Below are positions 1 to 9,207 of a stretch of 64,000 nucleotides of DNA, piece after piece; position 1 is the first letter of the stretch, and the number at the start of each line of letters is the position of its first letter. Source of the DNA: Roseobacter sp. MED193. GTDB taxonomy: Bacteria > Pseudomonadota > Alphaproteobacteria > Rhodobacterales > Rhodobacteraceae. Made by a program: the position numbers and the translations under genes. The stretch covers positions 1,260,017 to 1,324,016 of the forward strand of contig NZ_CH902583.1 of NCBI RefSeq assembly GCF_000152965.1. The letters run 5' to 3'. Under the pieces are notes generated by a model. That model worked only from the letters and a program-made list of their open reading frames with translations. It was not told the origin of the DNA and did not search any database.

Positions 1-820
1 CGCCCAACAAAATCGGGCACCCCAGCCCATGAAACAGGCTCAACCCCTTGAGAAGGGTCAGATTATGCGCCTGAGTTTTGCCAAACCCTATGCCGGGATC
101 AACCACGATCTGATCCCGCAGGATCCCCGTTGCTTCCAGCCGGTCCACCTGCTGTTCCAGGTAATCATAGACATCGAGCAGCACGTGGTCATAGCGGGGA
201 TCATTCTGCATGGTTTCAGGGTCACCCTGCGAATGCATCACACATACCGGGGCACCGGCCTGGGCCGCCAGCGGGGCCAGCGCGGCATCAAAGGTGAAAC
301 CAGACACATCATTGACCAGCTGCGCCCCCGCATCCAATGCCTCCATCGCCACGGAGGCTTTGCGGGTGTCAATCGAGATCGGCACTTCGGATATGGTGCG
401 AATAGCGGCAATCACCGGGCTGGTGCGAGCGATTTCTTCGTCTTCTGGCACGAAAGCCGCGCCAGGTCGGGTGGATTCACCGCCGATATCGAGAATATCA
501 GTCCCTTCCGCCATCATTCGTTGCGCCGCTTCGACCCCCGCATCCACACCCGCATGACGACCGCCGTCGGAAAAACTATCTGGCGTTACGTTCAGAATAC
601 CCATGATTTTGGGGCGGGTCATATCCAGGCCCGCGATGGCGGCACGCCGGAAGGTCAGCCTATGGCGAACCTCAGCCGGAACCAGCCCAACCGGCACAAT
701 CCGCGGCGGTGCCTCGCGAGTCAGCAGTTCCACTTCTGAAAACCAAAGCGAGCCACCTGCAAGCGGCAATGCCCCTTCGGGGCGGGTCTCGCCATGCCGT
801 ACCAGTGGCCGGTAATACAT
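1..820 (-). CDS. folP: Dihydropteroate synthase, C-terminus beyond window edge
   Basis: Condenses 6-hydroxymethyl-dihydropterin pyrophosphate with p-aminobenzoate to give dihydropteroate, the committed folate step; cytoplasmic. The first 273 codons are present. Both family signatures can be read: GILNVTPDSFSDGG at about residues 74-87, followed by the segment DILDIGGESTRPG, and VVDPGIGFGKT near the window edge. The frame is open at base 1, so perhaps 50 or more residues are missing. The ATG shares its A with the folB stop (TGATG), so the two genes are translationally coupled. An N-terminal segment of about 70 residues precedes the catalytic barrel and is not part of the core family domain. 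Confidence 0.95.
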   Translation of the reverse strand, partial: MYYRPLVRHGETRPEGALPLAGGSLWFSEVELLTREAPPRIVPVGLVPAEVRHRLTFRRAAIAGLDMTRPKIMGILNVTPDSFSDGGRHAGVDAGVEAAQRMMAEGTDILDIGGESTRPGAAFVPEDEEIARTSPVIAAIRTISEVPISIDTRKASVAMEALDAGAQLVNDVSGFTFDAALAPLAAQAGAPVCVMHSQGDPETMQNDPRYDHVLLDVYDYLEQQVDRLEATGILRDQIVVDPGIGFGKTQAHNLTLLKGLSLFHGLGCPILLG

Positions 821-1740
821 CACAACTGGGTCTGCTCCACATTGACGACGCGCAGCGGCACCTGCGGGCTATCAGGAGACTCAGCGCCAATAACAATCAT
901 TTCGCCCGCCTCAAAGGTTGCCGCAAACCAGGCGGCCAATGCAACCGATTCAGAAGGAGCCGCCGAGGGGCCATCCACAGCGTCCAGAACAATTTTGGAC
1001 GGGGCCCAGACGCAAATTTGCCCATTTTTCATAGCCCAATCAAGCTCGGTGCGGGTGGCAACAACCACGCAACGATCATCCTTGGCGGCCAGGCGCCAGG
1101 CATTTTGTTCGATAGAAAGTAAATCAATTCGACGCTGTGTCATCTTGTGACCAGTTTGGGGCGCCTCAAGCGGATGCGCACCGACGCAGAGAATCAGCGG
1201 ACGCTGGCGGCTTTCCATCTGATCGATCCAGGCTTTGAAATTCGCACTCTCGATCGCCTCGTTTGACAGATACATCAGGCGCGGATGCGGCGGCTCGTCC
1301 TCTTCGACGGAGTGGCTGACTTGATCAGTAGAGCGGACGATCTCCACCCCCAATGCACCTGGGCCACGGTCCAGTTTTTCAATGCGCACAAAAACCCGCA
1401 CCGCCTGGGGTTCTTGCAGGATGCGTTCCGCTACACGTTCTGCCAGGGTTTCCAGCAGGTTGAGCCGCTCAGCCGCCAATTCATATGCGATGGCTTCCGT
1501 CACCTTGTCATAGGACAGGATACGATCCACATCATCATCCAGATCTGCGGGCGGCGGCGTCACCTCTACAACAACGTTAAAGCTGATCCGCTGGGTATTG
1601 CCGCGCTCGGCCTGAAAGGCACCAATCTCGACCTCTACCAGATGATCCCGCAATGAAATCCGGTCCAGAGGACCAGGCTTGGCCGTAGCGGCGGCTCGTT
1701 CAGAGGGATGCTCAAAGGCAAGGCGGACATCTGAAGACAT
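820..1740 (-). CDS. folB: Dihydroneopterin aldolase with long C-terminal extension
   Basis: Converts 7,8-dihydroneopterin to 6-hydroxymethyl-dihydropterin and glycolaldehyde, directly upstream of the FolP step. Residues about 25-138 match FolB: DRISLRDHLVEVEIGAF at the start with the conserved Glu shortly after (AERG), SYDKVTEAI in the middle, and the catalytic-Lys strand VRIEKLDRG. Typical FolB is about 120 residues; this one is 306. Residues about 143-306 form a second segment rich in beta/alpha pattern (LILCVGAHPLE, CVVVATRTELDWAM, EMIVIGAESP) that I do not recognise. The gene overlaps folP by one base. FolB assignment is firm; the role of the extension is unknown. Confidence 0.9.
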   Translation of the reverse strand: MSSDVRLAFEHPSERAAATAKPGPLDRISLRDHLVEVEIGAFQAERGNTQRISFNVVVEVTPPPADLDDDVDRILSYDKVTEAIAYELAAERLNLLETLAERVAERILQEPQAVRVFVRIEKLDRGPGALGVEIVRSTDQVSHSVEEDEPPHPRLMYLSNEAIESANFKAWIDQMESRQRPLILCVGAHPLEAPQTGHKMTQRRIDLLSIEQNAWRLAAKDDRCVVVATRTELDWAMKNGQICVWAPSKIVLDAVDGPSAAPSESVALAAWFAATFEAGEMIVIGAESPDSPQVPLRVVNVEQTQL

Positions 1741-1965
1741 GGTAAATCGGGCCTTTGGCTGGCAAGAACTTTGACGTCATTCGACACGTAGACCACACTC
1801 TACGCATTTGACCGTGCCTTAACAGGCCCGCTAACGCCAGACTAGGCCCAGAATGCGGCGTGACAGGTGTTTTACCCTGCTAAGCCATGGCGATCTTGCT
1901 TTTCCAACCGTTTAGCCACCACCCCCGAAAGGCGGATCACCCCTTGTGACTGCAAGCTTAGCCCC

Positions 1966-2613
1966 TCACTCGCTCGAGGCGGTGCGGTAGCGATCATCGC
2001 GGTAAAACAAATGTACACCGATGCGGGTGGTTTTGGTGAAGCTGCGGCTCCAGCGCGGGCTGACTGCCGTGGTGTGATAATAGGTTGCCCCCTGGGTCAG
2101 ATCGGGCGCAGCCCCATCGATCACCATCCGCGCGATTTTGGCACCCCGAACATAGGCGTTTTTCTCCCGTATCACCTCCTCGTGGCCATCACAGGTATAG
2201 GTGAACTGGCACTGATAGCGCCGTCCGGTTCCCTGATTGATCACACCACAAAGCGAGTTGGGAAACTGCGCGGAATTGACCCGGTTCATTATCACCTCAG
2301 CCACAGCAAATTGGCCTTTGACCGTCTCGCCACGTGCTTCAAAATACAGCGCCTCAGCAAGGCAGGCGAAATTTTCGTCTCCGGTGGCCACAGGCTGCTC
2401 ATCCAACCAGGCCTTAGAGAAAGTAATCTCCGCAGGTTTGGTTGTCTTGGGGCGAATTTTAAACCCCAAGAAGCTGGACAGGCGCGCGCCAGGAACTGTG
2501 TTCAGGGTCGATTGCTCGCGCTTGAAAAGGGCGCTCAAGCCGGTTTCGGCCTTGGCCATTTGTCCCGTCAATGTTGTTGCCGCCAGCAGGGCAGCCAAGG
2601 TCAGGAATTTCAT
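1966..2613 (-). CDS. Secreted cell-wall hydrolase, SleB/Hydrolase_2 family
   Basis: Predicted peptidoglycan hydrolase acting in the periplasm. A longer reading frame starts at 2685, but the ATG at 2613 follows a good ribosome-binding site (TGAGGAT) and opens a clear signal peptide (MKFLTLAALLAATTLTGQ, then AKA), giving 215 residues. The C-terminal half carries the family hallmarks: CLAEALYFEARGE, then VAEVIMNRV, then a C-GVINQG segment and the late ATYYHTT strand. The family is named after the spore-cortex enzyme SleB but is common in non-sporulating alphaproteobacteria, where it is usually uncharacterised. It stands alone between folB and the PPDK-like gene. Confidence 0.85.
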   Translation of the reverse strand: MKFLTLAALLAATTLTGQMAKAETGLSALFKREQSTLNTVPGARLSSFLGFKIRPKTTKPAEITFSKAWLDEQPVATGDENFACLAEALYFEARGETVKGQFAVAEVIMNRVNSAQFPNSLCGVINQGTGRRYQCQFTYTCDGHEEVIREKNAYVRGAKIARMVIDGAAPDLTQGATYYHTTAVSPRWSRSFTKTTRIGVHLFYRDDRYRTASSE

Positions 2614-2791
2614 GTCAAGGATCCTCAAATTGTCCACTTGCACACGGCCTCCCCAGTCCGATGTGATCGCTCCCTTTAACCACATTCTGGCAAAACGTCC
2701 AGTTCTGGGGCTTCTAAGCGCAAAACGCGCCGCTAGGGGCGATCACAGACCTGGCTGTGTCGCGACAGGAAAAAACAAGTTTTTCTTAATT

Positions 2792-5350
2792 TTATATGTA
2801 TGTTGGAGAGACAGTGCCGGTTTTTTCGCCAATCGCCAGCTGGGCTGCTGCCAATCTAACCACTGGAACCCGGAAGGGCGAACAGGACACGTAGTCAAAG
2901 CCAGCCTCACGGCAAAAGGCAATCGATTCGGGGTTGCCGCCGTGCTCTCCACAGATCGACAGGGTGACCTCCGGATTTGCCCCGCGGCCCCGCTGAACGC
3001 CCAGCTTCAGCAGCTCGCCAACACCGTCCACATCCAGCACATGGAAGGGATCTTCTGCAAAGACCCCCTGTTGCACATAGTTGGACATAAACCGACCCGC
3101 ATCATCGCGCGACAACCCATAGGTCATCTGCGTAAGATCGTTGGTCCCAAAGCTCAGAAACGACGTGTGTTGAGCAATCTCGTCGGCACGCAGGGCCGCT
3201 CTGGGGGTCTCAACCATGACCCCCAGACGGTATTCAAAGCTTTGCCCCTGTTCGGCAGCGACGGCTGCGGCAACGGCATCAATCCGCGCCTTCACCAATT
3301 CCACCTCACGCTTGGCAGAGACCAGTGGGATCATCACCTCAGGCACCACGGGGGCCCCATCTTTGGAGGCCAAAACAGTGGCTTCAAAGATCGCCCGCGC
3401 CTGCATATCGTAGATCTCAGGCACGGTGACGCCTAGTCGCACCCCGCGTAGGCCCAACATCGGATTATATTCCGCCATTTCTTCCACCCGCCGGGTGACA
3501 TCGCTCACGGGGATGTCGAGTGCCTCCGAGAGTTCGCGTTGGCCCGATTTGGAGGTTGGCAGGAATTCATGCAATGGCGGGTCAAACAAGCGAATGCAGA
3601 CAGGCAGCCCCTCCATAATACGAAACAGCTCAAGAAAATCTTCGCGCTGCATCGGCAAAAGCCGCGCCAAAACAGCCGCGCGACCGCTGGAGGTATCGGC
3701 AAAGATCATCTCGCGCATCACGGTTAGGCGACCAGGATCAAAAAACATATGTTCGGTCCGGCACAGCCCGATGCCCTGCGCATTGAAATTTCGCGCGGTC
3801 TGCGCATCTGCGGGGGTATCAGCATTGGCCCGAATTCCAATGTCGCGCGCCTCGTCCGCCCAGGCCAATAGTGCCTGAAAGGCATCGTCTTGTGCAGCCT
3901 CCAACATTTCTGGCTCTCCTGCCAGAACTTCGCCACTGCTGCCATCGATGGTCACAATGTCGCCTGAACGAAAGACCCGGCCTTGGGCGCTAACCAGCTG
4001 TTTCTTACGAGAATCAAATTTCATATCAGAGGCGCCGACGATACTCGGCAGGCCAAGCCCACGGCCGATCACCGCCGCATGGCTGGTCATGCCGCCCTTC
4101 CCGGTCAAAACCGCCACAGAGGCATGCATGCCGCGCACATCCTCTGGCGAGGTCTCGCGCCGCACCAAGATGCAGGGTTCGCCACGGGCAGCACTCGCCT
4201 GAGCATCTGCCGCCGTAAACACCAGTTGCCCTGTCGCCGCGCCGGGGCTGGCCGCGATACCCGAGCCAATGACGTCCCGCTGAGCCCCTGGCGCCACCTG
4301 ACGGTGTAGCAGCTCATTCAACACATGGGCATCCACCCGCATCACCGCCTCATGCGGCGGAATGATCCCGTCCTGCGCTAGAGCCACGGCAATCCGCACC
4401 GCCGCCCGCGATGAGCGCAGCACCCGTACCCCATCCAGAATATGCACATCGCCATTCTGGATCACAAATTCTACCTGCATCTCTTCACGCAGCCGTTCCC
4501 GCATCAACGCCGCATCCGCCTTGAGCGAGGCAAAGGCCTCTGGCGCCTGTTCCTCTAGCGAGGGACCGCGTGCGTCTTTTTCCAGAAACAACGCCTCTGT
4601 GCCTGCGCCCAGGGCCTCGCGGCCCTGGCTCTGGCTCAGATAACGACCAGTCAACTGCGGCAGCCCAGTATCTGAATCCACCAGCTGCAAGACGCCAGAG
4701 CCACATTCCCCCTGGCCCAAGCCAGGAATCATCTCCTGCACCACCAGCCCCAGGCCTGCATCCGCTGGCGCCCCCTTGGCCTGCCGCAGCAGGCGTGCCG
4801 AAGTCCCCTCCCAGGCCCGGGCCATAGATCGCAAGACAGCCGCCAGTTGTTCCCCGGGATCCTGCGGGAAAACCTCGTCGGTCTCTGCCTCATAGGCCTG
4901 CAAGATTTCGCGCAGCGCATCCGGCCCGCCATCCTCGACATCGTCAAAAACATCTGGGTCCAGCCGGGCCACATGCACCGCATAGGACTGCACAAACCGC
5001 AAATACAGTGAGGACGCAGCTGCGGCCCCCAGGGTCTCGCTCAACGACACATAGCGTGCATCATTCATACCGATATTCAGAATCGCACTAGGTCCGCCCC
5101 AATCTGGCACCTCAGAGGAGGGTCTCACACAGAGCAGCGCATCCTCAGAAAACTCAGATAGGATGGCGCGGATATCTGGCAGATCTCCCGCCGCTGCCCT
5201 CTGCACCGCAGCAAAAGACAGAGCCACAGTACAGGGAACAGGCAGGTCCAACCGCACCAGGCGCTGCAGACACTTGGCGCGGCCACCGTGCTTTGCCGCC
5301 TCAATCGGTGCTGTGGCGGTGATCAACGAAGCAAGCGGGGTATCAGACAT
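2792..5350 (-). CDS. Pyruvate phosphate dikinase-like protein with divergent ATP-binding half
   Basis: The C-terminal two thirds match pyruvate, phosphate dikinase: phosphohistidine loop GGMTSHAAVIGRGLG (His about residue 424), GIGLCRTEHMFF, EYNPMLGLRGVRLG, SFGTNDLTQMTYGLSRDD and the catalytic-Cys loop ICGEHGG (Cys about 800). PPDK interconverts pyruvate, ATP and phosphate with PEP, AMP and pyrophosphate. The N-terminal ATP-grasp half is unusual. The usual SMPGMMDT segment reads EVPDWGGPSA (about residues 79-88), and the TRNPSTGE arginine segment reads LQLVDSDTG (about 221-229). At 852 residues it is slightly short for the family. The start is the ATG at 5350; a GTG at 5371 is possible. A working dikinase is not assured, so no symbol is given. 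Confidence 0.75.
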   Translation of the reverse strand: MSDTPLASLITATAPIEAAKHGGRAKCLQRLVRLDLPVPCTVALSFAAVQRAAAGDLPDIRAILSEFSEDALLCVRPSSEVPDWGGPSAILNIGMNDARYVSLSETLGAAAASSLYLRFVQSYAVHVARLDPDVFDDVEDGGPDALREILQAYEAETDEVFPQDPGEQLAAVLRSMARAWEGTSARLLRQAKGAPADAGLGLVVQEMIPGLGQGECGSGVLQLVDSDTGLPQLTGRYLSQSQGREALGAGTEALFLEKDARGPSLEEQAPEAFASLKADAALMRERLREEMQVEFVIQNGDVHILDGVRVLRSSRAAVRIAVALAQDGIIPPHEAVMRVDAHVLNELLHRQVAPGAQRDVIGSGIAASPGAATGQLVFTAADAQASAARGEPCILVRRETSPEDVRGMHASVAVLTGKGGMTSHAAVIGRGLGLPSIVGASDMKFDSRKKQLVSAQGRVFRSGDIVTIDGSSGEVLAGEPEMLEAAQDDAFQALLAWADEARDIGIRANADTPADAQTARNFNAQGIGLCRTEHMFFDPGRLTVMREMIFADTSSGRAAVLARLLPMQREDFLELFRIMEGLPVCIRLFDPPLHEFLPTSKSGQRELSEALDIPVSDVTRRVEEMAEYNPMLGLRGVRLGVTVPEIYDMQARAIFEATVLASKDGAPVVPEVMIPLVSAKREVELVKARIDAVAAAVAAEQGQSFEYRLGVMVETPRAALRADEIAQHTSFLSFGTNDLTQMTYGLSRDDAGRFMSNYVQQGVFAEDPFHVLDVDGVGELLKLGVQRGRGANPEVTLSICGEHGGNPESIAFCREAGFDYVSCSPFRVPVVRLAAAQLAIGEKTGTVSPTYI

Positions 5351-5621
5351 GGTTTTTCTGCACTGCGGCACCTTTTAGTTGCCTGCAGCATAAGCACGGG
5401 CAGCAACATCGCAAGGCCCAAGCCCTAAGCCAAAGAGGAAATTCCCTCAGGATCTCTTCGATACCACAGCATATGCCGCTGTCCCTCGGGCCAAAGAACG
5501 GGTCAAGGCCCGCGAAAGCGGCCCTGCCCCGGGCAGGGGTCAGCCTTGAGGCGGGCTTTGGCCCTCCCATAATTGCTCAGGCGCTTTCAGGGGCAGATCT
5601 GACCCTGAAACGCTTCCCCAG
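5351..5621. other. Intergenic region upstream of the PPDK-like gene
   Basis: Roughly 270 bases between the PPDK-like start and the glyS terminator. It holds a small palindrome, CCCTGCC/GGCAGGG at 5522-5538, and otherwise no gene, RNA or repeat that I can support. The promoter of the PPDK-like gene must lie here if glyS transcripts stop at the adjacent terminator, but no convincing -35/-10 pair stands out. Confidence 0.5.
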
Positions 5622-5654
5622 CAAAAGAAAAAGGGCCGCGCCTAAGCGCAGCCC
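5622..5654 (-). terminator. Rho-independent terminator after glyS
   Basis: On the minus strand a 9-bp stem (GGGCTGCGC/GCGCGGCCC, one G-T pair) with a TTAG loop is followed by a T-rich tail (TTTTTCTTTT). It begins about 25 bases past the glyS stop. Confidence 0.85.
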
Positions 5655-5678
5655 CGCAAATTTTACATCAGATCAAAA

Positions 5679-7904
5679 TCAGGCCTCGATACGGCTCAGA
5701 TCTGCGACCTGCCCACAGACCTTGCGGATTTGGCTCAGCAGGTTCAACCGGTTGCGGCGGACAACCTCTTTGTCCGAATTCACCTGCACCGCTTCAAAGA
5801 ATGCATCTACAGGGCCACGCAACGCCGCCATGCCGCCCATTGCGGCCGCGAAATCCTCGGCCTCGATGGCCGCGGAGATCGCTCCCTCGCTCGCCTCAAG
5901 CGCCGCAAACAGCGCCTTTTCGCTGTCGTCCTCGGCAAATTTCACATCCGCCCCGTAGGAATATTCCACCCCGTCTTTCTCTTCCGCCTGGGTCAGGATA
6001 TTGTTGGCCCGCTTAAAGCCCTGCAACAGGTTTGTGCCATCCTCGGAATTGAGGAAATCCTCCAGCGCACGCGCGCGTTTCACCAGAAGGGTCAGATCGT
6101 CATTGCCCGCCATGGCAATGCAGGCGTCAATCACATCATGACGAATGCCCTGATCGCGCAGGAAGACTTTCAGGCGATCATGGAAGAAGGACAGAAGATC
6201 ATCCGACAGATCCGGCACCTTTGTTTCAAGATCCAAAAAGGCCCGCTCTGCGTTCTCACCAAGACGGTCACGAACCACCCGGAAGGCGGCGCCAAAGACA
6301 CCGTGCTCTGCAATCTCCTTCAGCAGGGAGGCAATCCCCGCATCAGGCAAAGAGGCATCCAACGCACTTTCAATCCGGAGCAATTGCCCGTCAAAAAACC
6401 GATCAAGAGACATCCGCGCGTTATTTTCCAACACCAGCCGGATCACGCCCAGCGCGGCGCGGCGTAGGGCAAAGGGGTCTTTGGAGCCCGTGGGTTTTTC
6501 GTCAATAGCCCAGAACCCAGTCAATGTATCCAGCTTATCCGCCAGCGCTACGGCGACCGAAACCGGCTCGGTTGGAACATCATCCGATGGGCCTAAGGGG
6601 GAATAGTGCATTTCGCAGGCATTGGCGACCTCCTGCGGCAGACCTGCGGCCTCGGCGTAATACCGCCCCATCAGCCCCTGCAGCTCGGGGAATTCATAGA
6701 CCATCTCGGAGCTGAGATCCGCCTTAGCCACCCGTGCCGCCTGTTCAGCCAGATCGGCATCGGCGCCAACGACCGGTGCAATCTCGCGTGCCAGGGCGGC
6801 AATGCGGTCAATGCGTTCGGCCTGCGTGCCCAGCTTATTGTGGAAAGTCACATTGCTCAGCTGCCCAGTCCAGGCCTCCATGCCGGTTTCCGATTTGGCA
6901 ACGCGCAGGTCATTCTCCCAAAAGAACTTGGCATCGGCCAGACGCGCCGACAGGACCTTTTGATTGCCCGCCAGAATGGTCGCCCCCTGATCCGCAGTTT
7001 CGCGGTTGGCAACAGTGAAAAAGCCCTCGATCCGCCCGGTCTTGGGGTTTTTCACCGAGAAAAACTTCTGGTGTTCCTTCATCGAAGTCTGCAGCACCTC
7101 AGGCGGCAGCTCTAGAAATTCCGCGTCGATATCTCCCAGCAGTACCACCGGCCATTCCACCAGCCCGGCAACCTCAGCCAGAAGCCCCTTGTCCTCGACC
7201 AGTTCCAGCCCACGGGCAAAGGCCTGATTGCCGGCCTCCTGCCAGATCGCCTCTTGGCGCTCGACAGGGTCCAGTACCACATTGGCACGCTTCAGTTTGG
7301 CGGCGTAGTCCTCAAACCCACTCACTGTGATCTCACCCGGCGCCATAAAGCGATGGCCCTGTGTCACAGTGCCCGCTTTGATCCCGTCGATCTCCAGCGG
7401 TACCACCTCGGATCCATTTTCATCGCTGAGCTGGCACAGGATCGAATGCAATGGGCGTACCCAGCGCAAAGATCCCGCGCCCCAACGCATGGATTTGGGC
7501 CAGGGGAAATTTCGAATGGTGGCTTCCAGAACCTCAGCAATGATCTCGGCAGCAGGGCGACCTGGCTTTTCGATCAAAGCAAAATAGACAGCACCTTTGG
7601 GGGTCTCACGTTCTTCCAGCTGATCGCGCGTCAGCCCAGCGCCGCGCAAAAAGCCCTCGATTGCCTTGTCCGGCGCGCCGACTTTGGGCCCCTTTCGCTC
7701 TTCGCGCACGGTAGGGCTTTCGGCCAGCAGGCCTTCCAGCGCCAGGGTCAAGCGGCGCGGGGTCGAGAAAGCCGCAGCCCCCGCATAGGTGAGCCCCGCT
7801 TCGACCAGACCATCGGTCATGCGCTTTTTCAGATCCTCCGCCGCACGCGCCTGCATGCGGGCCGGGATTTCCTCGGAAAACAGTTCAATCAGCAGGTCGG
7901 GCAT
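5679..7904 (-). CDS. glyS: Glycine--tRNA ligase beta subunit
   Basis: Beta chain of the bacterial alpha2beta2 glycyl-tRNA synthetase, which recognises and binds tRNA(Gly); cytoplasmic. The N-terminus MPDLLIELFSEEIPARMQ is the family signature, and FSTPRRLTL, PKSMRW and VEWPVVLLG follow in order. The C-terminal part is the helical anticodon-binding region. The length, 741 residues, is somewhat above the roughly 690 of enterobacterial GlyS. A good ribosome-binding site (GAGGA) sits just upstream and overlaps the end of gltS, 9 bases away. The alpha subunit glyQ lies 2.9 kb upstream on the same strand. Confidence 0.97.
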   Translation of the reverse strand: MPDLLIELFSEEIPARMQARAAEDLKKRMTDGLVEAGLTYAGAAAFSTPRRLTLALEGLLAESPTVREERKGPKVGAPDKAIEGFLRGAGLTRDQLEERETPKGAVYFALIEKPGRPAAEIIAEVLEATIRNFPWPKSMRWGAGSLRWVRPLHSILCQLSDENGSEVVPLEIDGIKAGTVTQGHRFMAPGEITVSGFEDYAAKLKRANVVLDPVERQEAIWQEAGNQAFARGLELVEDKGLLAEVAGLVEWPVVLLGDIDAEFLELPPEVLQTSMKEHQKFFSVKNPKTGRIEGFFTVANRETADQGATILAGNQKVLSARLADAKFFWENDLRVAKSETGMEAWTGQLSNVTFHNKLGTQAERIDRIAALAREIAPVVGADADLAEQAARVAKADLSSEMVYEFPELQGLMGRYYAEAAGLPQEVANACEMHYSPLGPSDDVPTEPVSVAVALADKLDTLTGFWAIDEKPTGSKDPFALRRAALGVIRLVLENNARMSLDRFFDGQLLRIESALDASLPDAGIASLLKEIAEHGVFGAAFRVVRDRLGENAERAFLDLETKVPDLSDDLLSFFHDRLKVFLRDQGIRHDVIDACIAMAGNDDLTLLVKRARALEDFLNSEDGTNLLQGFKRANNILTQAEEKDGVEYSYGADVKFAEDDSEKALFAALEASEGAISAAIEAEDFAAAMGGMAALRGPVDAFFEAVQVNSDKEVVRRNRLNLLSQIRKVCGQVADLSRIEA

Positions 7905-7913
7905 CTGGGGTCC

Positions 7914-9125
7914 TCAGAAGTTCACAATCGCCTGGATGACGATGGCATTGGCGATATCCACGAAAAAGGCGGAAACCAGGGGCAGTACTACAAAAGCAAT
8001 AGGAGAGGGTCCATAGCGTTTGGTTACTGCGGTCATATTTGCAATGGCTGTGGGGGTTGCCCCAAGGGCAAAACCGCCAAATCCTGCTGAAAGCACAGCT
8101 GCGCGATAATTGCGGCCCAGCAGGGGGAACAGAACAAAAAGCACAAAAGCCACCGCAAAAAGGGTCTGTGCAACCAAAATCGCCATGATTACCAAACCAA
8201 GATCGGCAATCGTCCAAAGTTGCAGACTCATCAAGGACATGGCCAGAAACGTCCCGAGCGAGAATTCAGACACCAGGGCCAACGCGGGGGTGCGCGCCAC
8301 AGGTGGAGCCTTTGGCGCTATGAGCGCCCGCAGATTGGCCAGAACAATTCCAGACACCAGACAGGGGACAAAGAGCGGCAGCTTCAGCCCCGCCACCTGC
8401 GTCAACGCATGCAGGGCGTAGCCAAGGATAATTGCCAAATTGAGGTAGAGCATCACCCGGATCAAGGCCAGGTGATCGATCACCGCGCTCCCCGTCTCAT
8501 CATCGGCAACCCCGATGGTGTGTTCTTCTTCTGGACGGTTGGGGGTCAATCCATGGCGCGTGATCAATCGCCGAGCAATTGGCCCGCCAACTAAGGCTGC
8601 CAGCACCAAACCTAAAGTAGCCACCGCCACGCCAAGTTCGGGCGCACCGGCCAGCCCGGTAACCATTGCCACCTCCGGTGCCCAGGCAATCGCGGTGCCA
8701 TGGCCGCCAATCAGCGCCGCAGAGCCCATCAGCACACCCGCCTGAGCAGGGTAGCCAAAGGCAACAGCTCCCGCCGCGCCAATCACATTTTGCGCCAGGA
8801 TTGTCAGAAAGGTCAGAACCAGCAAAATGGCCAGTGGTTTCCCCCCCGCCAAGAGATCCGACAGCCGTGCATTCAGTCCGATTGCCGCAAAGAAAAGCAC
8901 CAGAAACAAATCCCGGCTTCCCATCTCAAAGCTGATTTTCCATCCCGAAAAATCATAGATAAACATCACAGCCGCGGCTGTGAGCAAACCACCGGTTACG
9001 GCCTCCGGAATACTATAGCGCCGCAGGATCTGCAGACGACTGTTGAGCTGAGCGCCAAGAAGAAAAACAGCAAAGCCAAGCGTCACTGAGATGAAATCAG
9101 GAATAGTGATTACAGTTTCCGTCAT
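7914..9125 (-). CDS. gltS: Sodium/glutamate symporter
   Basis: Inner-membrane Na+-dependent glutamate carrier of the ESS/GltS family. The 403-residue protein is almost entirely hydrophobic with about ten or more membrane segments. Family-type motifs are visible: GGHGTAIAWAPEV in the middle (the GGHGTA reentrant loop) and its counterpart GFGGFALGATPTAIANM near the C-terminus (GATPTA). The ribosome-binding site GAAGAAGG lies 5 bases before the ATG. It sits between the DUF6446 gene and glyS, separating the two synthetase subunits further than usual, which looks like an insertion into the glyQ-glyS cluster. Confidence 0.92.
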   Translation of the reverse strand: MTETVITIPDFISVTLGFAVFLLGAQLNSRLQILRRYSIPEAVTGGLLTAAAVMFIYDFSGWKISFEMGSRDLFLVLFFAAIGLNARLSDLLAGGKPLAILLVLTFLTILAQNVIGAAGAVAFGYPAQAGVLMGSAALIGGHGTAIAWAPEVAMVTGLAGAPELGVAVATLGLVLAALVGGPIARRLITRHGLTPNRPEEEHTIGVADDETGSAVIDHLALIRVMLYLNLAIILGYALHALTQVAGLKLPLFVPCLVSGIVLANLRALIAPKAPPVARTPALALVSEFSLGTFLAMSLMSLQLWTIADLGLVIMAILVAQTLFAVAFVLFVLFPLLGRNYRAAVLSAGFGGFALGATPTAIANMTAVTKRYGPSPIAFVVLPLVSAFFVDIANAIVIQAIVNF

Positions 9126-9207
9126 GGCCTTCTTCTCTTGCCAATTGCACTGCGCTTCCCTTGCCTTTGCTTGGGCAGTACTGACTTTGCGTCAGATTGT
9201 GGATCAG

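Noticed and set aside
2237..3436. A 399-codon plus-strand open frame opposite the cell-wall hydrolase and PPDK-like genes
   Set aside because: It is antisense to two genes with clear protein motifs, has no recognisable domain and no ribosome-binding site; long antisense frames are common at this GC content.
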